DNA from: Diplonema papillatum
Lineage: Eukaryota > Euglenozoa > Diplonemea > Diplonemida > Diplonemidae
Direction: 5' to 3'
DNA length: 64,000 bases
Assembly: GCA_030068145.1 (NCBI GenBank)
Contig: JAPJBO010000962.1
Coordinates: 20,200-84,199, forward strand
Both the position numbers and the translations under genes were made by a program. Shown piece by piece: positions 10,508-20,900 of this stretch. Numbering within the stretch: the first letter of the stretch is position 1; every line of letters begins with the position of its first letter. A model generated the notes under the pieces. It was not told where the DNA came from, ran no database searches, and saw only the letters and a list, made by a program, of their open reading frames with translations.

Positions 10508-12360
10508 TCTCCTTCCTTTGCTCGAGAGAAAGACGGGGAGGAAAAAAAATAACAACAAGGCTAAAATGCAAAAAAGAAGGCTTTGCGGTTGGGTGCCGCG
10601 CCGACGCCCCTCCCCGCCTCCGGATCCGGTCCGGATCCCGTGGGGAGCTGCTCGCTTTCTCTTTCTGTGTCCTCCTTTTTTTCCCCTTCTGCCCTGTTTA
10701 TCCGTTGTTGTTGCCGTTCTTTTTTTTTTTTGTGTTTTCGATGATCGGGGTCGATATTTTTCTGGGGGGAAGAAAATCCCTCAGTGCGTCGGTTTGAAAC
10801 TCCTGGAACCTCCTCTTACCCACGGGCTCAATCCGGATGCGGCTGGCCTGTCGGCGAAGGGGATGATGCAACACGAAAGTCGTTACGAGAACACTTTCAG
10901 GGTGTGGTTGGTTAACAAAAATTTAGTATGGCGCTTTATTTTGCTTGTGCGCACTAGCGGAATTCACCTGCGTTGGTAAGTTTCATGTCGAATGACATCG
11001 AAAAAGCCGTTATTTTTTTTTCGCCGACGGTCGCTGTTGGATAGTGGGAACACAGTGACACAATTGAGAGCGGCCTTTCTTCATCGCAAACTGGCATCAA
11101 GCAAAACGCGCAGCGAAGGAGGGGGCACTGTGGTACATCGTATGGCAACGACGGGTCAGAGTCGGGCTTCCGCCCGCGTCTGTCGATCGGGAAACGAAGA
11201 AAGGATGCGACTGCGAGAAGCCGGCAACCAGTCTTCGGATCAGAGGACGGGGATTAGCGAAAGACCAGGTCTCCACGTGAGTCGCCGTGCGGCAGAAAGG
11301 AGGCAAAGCATGCCGATTCGCACGAAAGGCGGACGGAGAGGGCTCCGCCCAAGCGGGGGTTCAGGATACGCGAACAAGGAGCGGCAGGGTTTTCATGCTA
11401 TCATGACGATGACACCGGTGAACTCTTACGTAAACACTTCCGCAGACACAAACACGGATATACACACGTTCAACAACTGCTTGAAACCTGAGCGACTTCG
11501 TACCTCACAACGCGTGCTCATTGGCTGACTGTCTCTCTCAGCTCGGCATCGCTTTTTCGGTAAATCACGACCACGGTTTCGGTGCACCGATTGTCGGCAG
11601 TACTATGCAAGCGGACTTCTGGGATCATAGCGCGTCCGGAGGCAACACGCCGGAGACCCGACCCGTGCGGGGCTTAGTCAATCGGAGGACCCTCTTCTTG
11701 CGCTGCCCCGCGGCGCCTGGGTCCCGCGCCGCGCATCCCTCGCTTGTTCGTCGGATGGTGCCCGCTGAAATGCAGGTTCGGCAGCAAGCATCGAACTGCG
11801 TCGGTCGCGCACTTTTTGCCGCAGGGCTTGCTTGCGTGGCCGGAGCAGGGGGCTGACCCCGGGGCTGGCCGGTGCCAAGAGGGCCGGCATTAAGCGCCAC
11901 GGGTACAGACGAGCGGGAGCAGGGAACAAGGATTCCGAATATGTATGCCGGCTCTCGAGGGTCGCGATTGCTTGAGCCAGTGTGAAGGCTGGCCCCGGGC
12001 TGGCCGGTGCCGAGGCTCTCCAGAACTGGGAATGGATCTACTGGTGAAACAGAGGAAGTGTCCCCTGCTGTTCCAGTAGATCCATTCCCAGCCCCGGAGA
12101 GCTTTGGCTCCGCAGGGCTGCCGGGGCTGGGCTCCGCCACCGGCCAGCCCCCACAATGCATGGACCGCGTTGGATTTTCTTCTTGCTTCAAAGAGCCCTC
12201 GGAGAAGTAGACCACGCACATCGGATTCATTGGCTCTAGCCCCCTGCACAGGCTAGCGGAGATATTTGCACGGGTATTCGGCCTTCTAATGCCGCCTTGA
12301 ACCACACGGATACCCGATGTGCGTCCTCCTGAGAAACAACGCTCTCCCGGTGTTCCGGGG
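10508..12360. other. Intergenic spacer upstream of the RagC/D gene
   Basis: No gene I can support. 10941-10992 is one copy of a 51 bp dispersed element also found at 44354-44404. A strong hairpin lies at 12026-12091. Two GGCTGGCCGGTGCC-type blocks (about 11862 and 12000) suggest an old repeat. The minus-strand open frame 11625-12389 has no recognisable domain and overlaps the repeats. Confidence 0.35.
12026..12091. repeat. 19 bp perfect inverted repeat (hairpin)
   Basis: CTGGGAATGGATCTACTGG at 12026-12044 is exactly complementary to 12073-12091, with a 28 base loop. Flanking G/C-rich blocks extend the symmetry imperfectly. It lies about 270 bases beyond the stop of the next minus-strand gene. 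It could be a foldback transposon core or an RNA hairpin; nothing decides. Confidence 0.6.
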
Positions 12361-13312
12361 CTAAATCTTCTTCGCCTGCCGTAGAACATTCCTCCGCTGG
12401 CAGAAGAACAACTTCCACCAAAGCTTGGCGGCGCCGGTCGTGTTGGAGAAAATCAGGTTCTCATTGCGGGCGATGATGGAATAATCCAGCCCGAAGTTGG
12501 GAAAGGTGACGTACATCAGGTGCCTGTGTTGTTCACGGTGTAGGTTGGCATACGGGAGAAGCGGGGCGAAGCCGGATTACCACCGGTCCCACGCTGTTGA
12601 ATCTACACGCAAAAGTGTGCACCGGACGCACCTGGCAGAAAACTAAAAACACTGCACAAAAAAACTGGGCGTACGTTTGCTGGTTTAGCAGGTCGTATCT
12701 GGCGATCAACGAATAGGCCTGACCTCTGAGCTTGAGGGTCACGCTGTACATGGAGAGGAGCGGCACGGCGGCTGAGAAGTTTCCCGCGTCTTTGCTGACG
12801 GTGGCCTCGACCTTTTTGACCGAAAACGACACGAATAGCGTGACGAAGTGCGCCAGCGTGAGCACGGACACGACCGTGAGCGGCGTGATCCGGTCGGCCA
12901 GGTCGGGGGGCTGCTGCACGCGGTTGTCGCTCAGGAGGCCGCGCACGTAGGCCCCGAGCCGCGTGTCGCAGGCGGACACTTTGGTGAGGTAGCGGTACCC
13001 CGGGTCGTTGTCCAGGGCCAGGTAGGCGGTGCTGTACGACCACGCGCCGCAAAGGATCCCGGCTTGGATGCGCCTCCTGGCGCTACCCATCCGGCCCGAC
13101 AGCAGGTACCCGAACAGGGCGGCGGCCGACGCCACCAGCTCCTCGCGCCGGTGGCCGAGGCTCGTCACCAGCTCCAGCTGCGCAGCCTTCTCCTCAGGCG
13201 CGAGCCGGTAGGCCACCTTGTCCTGCCAGTGCATCACGTCGTTCGCGAACACGATCGCGCGGTCCTGCGCCCCGTCGCCGCCGCCGGCGCCCCCCCCCTG
13301 GGAGCCCTCCAT
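12361..13312 (-). CDS. Predicted membrane protein, two exons, 288 residues, function unknown
   Basis: Exon 1 is 13312-12609 and exon 2 is 12523-12361, joined over an 85 bp intron (donor GTGTAG, acceptor ACACAG). The join is chosen because it alone keeps the frame open: 867 bases, 289 codons with stop. I start at the Met of MEGSQGGGAGGG; an upstream Met is possible but would add a Cys/Arg-rich leader. The N-terminus is Gly-rich, then a mainly alpha-helical region with hydrophobic segments (AGILCGAWSYSTAYLAL; LTLAHFVTLFVSFSV; FFCAVFLVFC). The C-terminus after the splice reads HLMYVTFPNFGLDYSIIA and ends basic (RQAKKI). I do not recognise the family. It is on the same strand as its neighbours. 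Confidence 0.6.
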
Positions 13313-14986
13313 GGGAGCGCCCCCACTGCACCGTCGCCCGCCGCTCCGCTCCCACCAACACCCCCTTTTTGCAGAGTGAACGTTCGCTAGCCACGGAGAT
13401 CTTCTACGTCCCCGGGTAACATTTCGGATAAACGAAACTCTTGTTCGCAACGCGTGTGTGTTGAGAGCATGTCGTAGTATGGGCTAGCGAGAGAGACAGA
13501 GAAAGGGTGCAGGTAAATCCCTGTGTCGTTCGGATTGCAGAAGGTTGGCCTTCTTCAGGGTAGGTCTCCGACAGCTCTCGCGCTCGCATGGCGATGGCAG
13601 GCACGGGGGCACGGGGCTCTATGAAGTTCGCACCGCAAAGGTGCAACACGGGTCCAAGCCGACCCCAAAAGTGGGCGGACCGGCCGGGGATCACAGAATT
13701 TCGGTATGGCCTGGCATAACACTATCGTGGGATCGAGAAGGGAGGTTACCTGCATGTTCACGAACCTCGGCCTCCCTGTGGCGACAACACTGGAAACTTG
13801 GGGCCTAGTTACCAAGAGCACGGGAGTCTACAACGGCACACATCAAGTTACCCGAGGAAATCTGCATTCTCGGACCGACTACGCAGGAAGCGAGGCGGAG
13901 ATTTCGAGGTCGGAAAGAGAAAAAGGAAGCGGTCTGCGCTCGTGCAAGTGTTTCCGTGGTTGCGTATTTCTTTTTCCCCCGACGAACCAAAAGCAGCGCG
14001 AGGTCGCACGTTACTGTAAGGAAAAGGGCCTCTTCGCGCAGAAAGGCTGAGCGACGAGCATTGCCCGAAAAGCAATGGGAGCAAACAGCGTTGGCAGGAG
14101 CGGAGAGACGTATCAGCAGTCCGCCACGCCTAGGGTGCACGAACTTGCCCGTTTGCAACCTGGCAACGTGACTCTTTTTTCCAACTGCGAACTACGAATG
14201 GCTTCAGTGCAGTACGCCAAACCTGGGTCTGACGGAAACTTGTACGAATAGTACGAAAGCACTTCGGTGGTTCGGAGGCACTCTTGCAATGCTTTGCAGC
14301 GCTCGCAAGAAGGGCTTCGGCACTGTTGTGCTGCCCTTCAGCGCTAAACACAACCATCAGTACGAATTTACCGCGGGTTGCCGGTAGTTTCGACTGATAC
14401 CCGTCTGCACTGAAGCTCGTTGACGGTGCAAAATAGCGGTTCTGGTATAGGACGAGTCATGCCGCGTTTGCAGCATTCGATTCAGTCTTGCCTGCCGACT
14501 ATGTGTTGCATGCCGTGCAAGTCTCAGTGCATTCACGGTGGGTCGGTCTCATATGCTGCTGAACACGTTCCGTAGGTGACCGCCTTAGATCCTTAACAGA
14601 AAGAGATTGTCGGTATCCTACTAGGATAGCGCGGTCCCAACATGGAGTTGCGAGCAGCCGCCTGGCTACGGACCAGAATCTTGCCCGCGGGCGCAATGTT
14701 TTGCGAGCGGGGTGCCTTGAAACAGAGCTAGGTGTCGGCAGCTTCACGGGGCACCGCCGCTCGACTACAGTCTGGCTTGTCTTTGTTTTGCGACGGGGGG
14801 GGAAGGAGAAGGGGAAACGCAAAGTAGAACCAGGAAAACAAAAGAGCTGGACGCCTCCCCGCCCAATGCACGCGGCGCCGCGAGAACACAACGGATTCGG
14901 TGCAGTTCGTTCTCCATTCCGTTTCAGCGGGTCCCCCCCACCTGGCAGCTGTGTCTGGCGTCAGTCTTTGATGGACGGCGGCCGAC
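13313..14986. other. Intergenic spacer
   Basis: Between the membrane-protein gene start and the PH-gene stop, both on the minus strand. Open frames up to 130 codons exist on both strands but none shows a motif, and they overlap one another. Presumably promoter of the membrane-protein gene plus 3' UTR of the PH gene. I see nothing more. Confidence 0.3.
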
Positions 14987-17900
14987 TTACAGGTGCCCCG
15001 GTGGTTTATCCGCAGCAAGTTCCGTAGCTGGCAGGCCTGAGTGCGTTTGTTCTGGGTTAGCCATCAGCCACGAACGGTGTAGCAGAAGGCACCATTTCAT
15101 GTACACTTCCGACGAGTCGTAGCAGAGCACCAGCGGTGGCTTCAAGGAGCTGCCGCTGAGCTCGATGGCGTACGGGTTTTCGACATCATCTTGCTTCTCG
15201 GCCAGTGCTGTGTCGCGCAACGGGATGACCTGTGCGAGAGGGAACGATGACAAGAATCAGTATAGCAGGCGCTTCTTTTAATAGTGTCATTTGTGGACCC
15301 CGCTGCGACTTTGGATGGGTTCGCTATGGTTTTTGGCGTGCGATCGGTGAGTCGGACAACAACTGACACCGGAAAAACGGTGCAAAACTGCAACGGTATG
15401 TAACATGTAACGCTATGTAACGATATGTAACGCTGTGTAACGGTGTACCAGAAGAGGGTCAAACGAGGGCATCAGAGGCTGGTACTGTCTCTTTGGAGAA
15501 CAGTGCTCAGCAAAAGGCTGCTGGGAGGACTCCCGAGCACTCCAGGGGATGCACGAGCACTTTTTCACATCACGAGCATTTTCGAGGCCGGTGGCGGGCA
15601 CGAGGCACGTCGGCAATCACCGTAAAAAACTGTATGTGAGGGCTCTCCTGCCTTTTGTAGAGTTCCTAGCACAATTGGTGCATTTCTGGTCCTGACAGAC
15701 CACAAAGAAGCTGCCCCGGGCGGGTCTGGCTGCTGCCTCAAAAGTACTACATCTTTAAAATTGAAGAGAGACGATGGCCGACCGTACACAAATAAAAGCA
15801 GCCGGGATTTCGGGTCGCCCAGTGGCCGCAGCACAAGTAAGGTCGTTATAAAACTGAAACATGGCTGCCGCGATCAGAAGGGTCTTCCTCGGGTGATTCC
15901 CCATTATGCTATTAAAGTTTGCTAATTTCCCCATTATGCTATAAAAGTGGTGCTAATTTCCCCATTATGCTATTAAAGCTGCTAATTTCCCCATTATGCT
16001 ATTAAAGCGGTGCTAATTTCCCCATTATGCCATTAAAGTTTGCTAATCCCCATTATGCCATTAAAACACTTTTTTTTGGGTTTCGGCGGGTTTCCACCCG
16101 TTTTCCACAGTTTCCCGCGGCCTCTACCACGAACATGTCCTACCGTTTCGGGAATGGTTTCCCGCAAACCCTTGGATTTGTGTACGTGTGTGAGGATACG
16201 GCTAATAGCTTGCTGGTCATGAAATCTTCAGTACACTCCTTCAGGAGTCCTTGGTTGGTCCAAGACATGGCAGCAACCCGAAGTGCCCGCCCTGGCACTT
16301 CGGGTTTGACCCGGCGCCCATCATGGCCACCGCAGCGGCATTCCACTGTATCTGAATCCACAACTGTGACAACACAAACTGGGCTCATGAAATGATGAAA
16401 AGCCTCATCTCATGTATCAAATTTCCAAATGAGTACCACAAAGGTCCACGCTGCAGTGCAGCCTGCAGTATGGTTCCCGAGTTTTTCCGCCAGAAGCTGT
16501 TGCTTTGCTACAGTGCCGCTGAGACAGTGAGAGCTTAGCTTCGGTGCAGCTGTCTTTAGTCTGCTCCAACTTAGTCTGGTGTCAGACTACAGACAGTCAG
16601 ATCACCAGCTGAGCTGTCAGTGCGAACCCTGCTGACCCCTTTTGGTGAACATGCTGATTGTTTCCCGCGGACCAGCACAGTGCCAAGACGCTGTGACTTG
16701 CAAAGTTAACTGTTCGGAAATAAGCCGTTTTCTCGAAACAATCTACTGAAAGTAGGCTAAGTAGCGCCGTCGAATCGATTTCATCAAACGACTGCTCGCG
16801 TTAGGCACGGTTAGAAAGTGCATTGTCATTATCTTCCTCGAAAATGGACAAAACTACTCACAAAAAGTCTTGACCAGACTACCTGTGCTGTACTACGACC
16901 GCCAGTAGCCCAGTCGCAGAATGGGGAAATTAGCAAACTTTAATGGCATAATGGGGAAATTAGCGCCACTTTAATAGCATAATGGGGAAATTAGCACCAC
17001 TTTAATAGCATAATGGGGAAATTAGCACCACTTTAATAGCATAATGGGGAAATTAGCAACTTTAATAGCATAATGGGGAAATTAGCAAAAAATTCCCCCA
17101 GAATGGGGAAATTAGCAGCTTTAATAGCATAATGGGGAAATTAGCAACTTTAATAGCATAATGGGGAGATTAGCAAACTTTAATAGCATAATGGGGAATG
17201 TCCCGTCTTCCTCGCAAACGTATATACTTCCAGTGTATATCTGCAAGCTGTGCGGGCTTTTCTCGGAAAAGTCTCGTCAAATCATCAGTGGGGTGATTGC
17301 CCTAGATCCGACGCAGTGCCGCATTCAGTTGCGGCAATGCTTCGGAGTCGGGGGCAAGTTCGTTGCGCCATTTCCGCCATTCAAACCATTCAAACATAAG
17401 ACAAACAGGTTGTACACTGCAAGTTGAAAAGCGTACCTGCAAATCAGTCAGCGTCTGCTTGTTCGCTCGCAGGGTCATCCAACCTTCATGAAGAGTCACC
17501 CAGCGGCGGCCCCAGTCGCCTCTCGATATCCACGAATTGGACTTCTTCGATATGATGTAACCCTTCGCAAGGTACGTGTTCTTTTCTTCCGGTTTAGTGT
17601 CATCTTCCATCGTCGGCACAGTGTACCTCCGCGGCAGCTGGCTGAACTGTGGACGATTGAGTTGAATTGCGATTGCCTGCAGGTGGCCAGTAGCACTGGC
17701 CGCACCTAACAACCCCGTTCAGGGGTTTTCATCAGATACTGTTTCACCGGAGAAAAATCCCTAAGCTGCAATGCACTGCTGTTAACACAAAGAGAAAGGA
17801 AACCTCGAGGCAGCTGAGTTTCTCATCGTCGGACGGTTCGGTCTTGTTGACGCGCACCAAGGCGACGGTAAGCATCAGGACCCACATTTTGTATTCGTAA

Positions 17901-20900
17901 GCGGACTCGGCAGCAATACTGAGTTTGACGGTGTTGTCAGCTGCCGTGAGCGAGAACGTCTTTGCTGCGTCCGTCGTCGCGCCGGAGAGCGGCCCCATCA
18001 CTAACGAGAGCCCTTTGAGGCTGAGTTCCTGTGTTCGTTGAATAACAAATGGACTTCAAGCTGCTGGCGCATGGGTGTGCCTTCAGTAATTGCAGTGGAG
18101 GGGTTTGCAAGAACCTACTTGGAATGGATGTGCCTAACACCGCACTGGTCCCTTCTGCGCCGTGTTTCGGTCTTTTAAGTCACGGACACATAAGGCGGAC
18201 CATCATCAGCGCGGAACCTGAGTGTCTGCAGACAGGACAGCGGTGTGAGTCTGGTTTGCAGTGGGGGGGTGAGGGACCCGGAGAACATTTGTGGGTTTAG
18301 GGTTTGCACTGATGAATGAAGCACCGGAACTGACCGGTGATGGTGAAAATAATCGTTCTTCGCGTGTACGGAGTGCACACAAGAAAGTTGAAGTATGGCT
18401 AAAGACAAAGTGGTGTCACCTGAGGGGGTAATGTCAGTGCCGCCCACGTGATAAAGCCGTTGAGCATTGGGAACTTTTAAGTACACGGACCACACGGATC
18501 TGCATGCATTTTTCTCACGGGCTAGGTTACTTAATGACGTCATCGGCAAGCAGCGGCTGCCGGCTTATCCCGTGACACCTTTTTACGTTTTAAAGAATTT
18601 GGGTCAAGACTTGCCTGCCTTCAGTACAAATGTAAAATACCGTGGAAAGAAGTTGGACTATCCAACTTCTTCCCGTCCAGATACGTTTCCAACTGACAAG
18701 AGTGACAAGCAAAAATAAGAGCTCGTCACTCGCACAACCGCGGCTGATACAAAACTAATGATGATGATGACGGGAAGAGAGAGTTGTTTTCGTTGAACGC
18801 TTTTCGTTGAACGCAGTGCCTGATCGTTTTTTACGCAAAGCTGGATTCAGGACGCAAGTGAAAACGCCACGGTTTGCGGCGGCGAGCTTCTCATTTCCTC
18901 CAACATTTCATGTTTGGTAAAAATAAGAGCTCGTCACTCGCACAACCGAGGCTGATACAAAACTAATGATGATGATGACGGGAAGAGAGAGTTGTTTTCG
19001 TTGAACGCATTTCCCGACAGGTCCGCGCAGCGGCAAGACAAACAGACGCAACAGCGTTTCTTGAATTTGCCACAAACACGCGCTTCAGCACGTGCCCAGG
19101 AATCAAGAGACGAAAGCCGGTGAGGCGTGGAACCCCCCAATCCGATCTCTCAGGAGGAGGAAAAGCCGTACACCCTCGCGTGTACTTGTCCGCGCGCTGC
19201 ACGTCTGTGGGCACCCAGACAACGTCGATGATGAGGCCCGCAGATTCCACGATCTTGAAAAACAGGCACAGGACTTCGTTTGCCCAGAAATTCTTGCTGT
19301 GCCCCTTCTTCAGAGCGAATACAGCTGCTTGGTTATCAACCTTCAGGACGAGAAGAGACCCCGGAGCCTCTAGAGATGCGAACCAGACCGCCTGCGTCGC
19401 AGCCAGCAGCTCCTTCAGGTATATATGGACCGACGGGTCCAAGAAAACCCCCTGATAGGCGAGCTCCGGGCGTGTCTCGAGAACCACTGCCCACTCGCTG
19501 TCCGAAGCGTCAGACCAAGCCACTAAACGACGCCGGTCTCTGTCGACCTCTGTTACCCATTCGTTCCTTGACAGGTCCGCGAGCACCGACCGCAGATCAT
19601 ATAGGGCCGAAGGGGGTACGTCGTACGTGTCATCCCATGACCACGTGCCGCCCCCCAAAAGCGATGCCGCCCGGCGCAGAAAAGCCATCGCCGAACGCAG
19701 AAAACAGAGACGTCGCCTGGTCGAGAACAAGAACCAAACCACGCCGCCGAACACAGCAAAAACCTGCCGGGGTGTCGCACGCCCGCTCATGACCGGCGCG
19801 AGGGCTTCGCCCCCTAGAAACTTTTTCACCCACGACGGCGCCGATCGGTAGCGAGAAGGCTCGGCCCCCAAATCGAACTCGAGACCGAGGGCCTCGAAAC
19901 GGCTGAGTGGGCGTCCGTACATGCTGTCGTGAGTATTCATGGCGGCGCCGACCAGCTGGCAGCGGTGTTGAAAACGCCGATAGCGCCTCTCGGCTTCCTC
20001 GTATGAGGTGCCAATCACAAAGAAGTTGTCGACCCAGCACACACCTTCGGACTCCGGCAACAGGACAAGCGCTGTCCGCTGGGCTATACAGGGGGCCCAG
20101 TTCCAGCCCATGCACATCACAGAGAGCTGAACCTTCGTAAATCGACCCCTTGGGCCAGACAGGTTCATGCCGAAGAAACGCGAGACCGACTCCTCGAGGG
20201 GGAACTGGTAAAACCAGCTCACAGCATCCGCCTGCGCTACAAACTTCGACGCGAGGAACCTGCTCACAACATCGTCGATGCCGGGAAGGAGCATGGCCGG
20301 GGGCTTCTTCATAAGTGCGTTGAGTTTCCGGCCATCTGCGACCAGACGAAGCCCCCCGGACTTCTTTTCAACTGTAAAAGCTGGCAAGACCACACAGGCG
20401 TCCGTACGCGCCCGCACCACGCCGTACGACTCCAACGTCGGAAGGTGGCGCAGCATGAATCGAGAGAGCCCCCTCGCGAGCCCAAGGTCTCCGCCCAGGG
20501 CGGGACGCGCCCCATCGCGCATGGCTCCTAGAAAAGCCTCACGAGACCGTATAACGTCCAGCACGCCGACGAGAACGCCCTCTGTGTCCAGGCAAACGAG
20601 CGCATCAAGGTTCAGACGCGAAGTTGAGATCGGAGCCAGCTTCCCCCTCGCCTTCGCCGCAGGAACCGAGACACTTCCGCCTGTAGTCCTGACGCAGAGC
20701 GCCTGGCTGTAAGGAAAGGCGATGTCAGGACCCCCCGTCTCAAGGGACGTGAGGTGGTACGGAGAAAGGTGATGGTATTTGGGACGCCGGACTTTTGGAA
20801 AAGCCGGGGCGAGCGGGAGGATCGGTTTGTTTCACGGGAGGACGTTCACGGCGAGGAGGCCCGACGAAGTCGCCGTCTCGCGGGCCACGGCTAGCTTCCC

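Noticed and set aside
11625..12389. 254-codon minus-strand frame
   Set aside because: Overlaps the hairpin and the last exon of the membrane-protein gene in another frame; composition looks like GC-driven chance.
18421..18549. Possible extra PH-gene exon (SVWSVYLKVPNAQRLYHVGG)
   Set aside because: Its donor and acceptor phases do not fit the neighbouring exons, while exons 2 and 3 join in frame directly and complete the PH domain.
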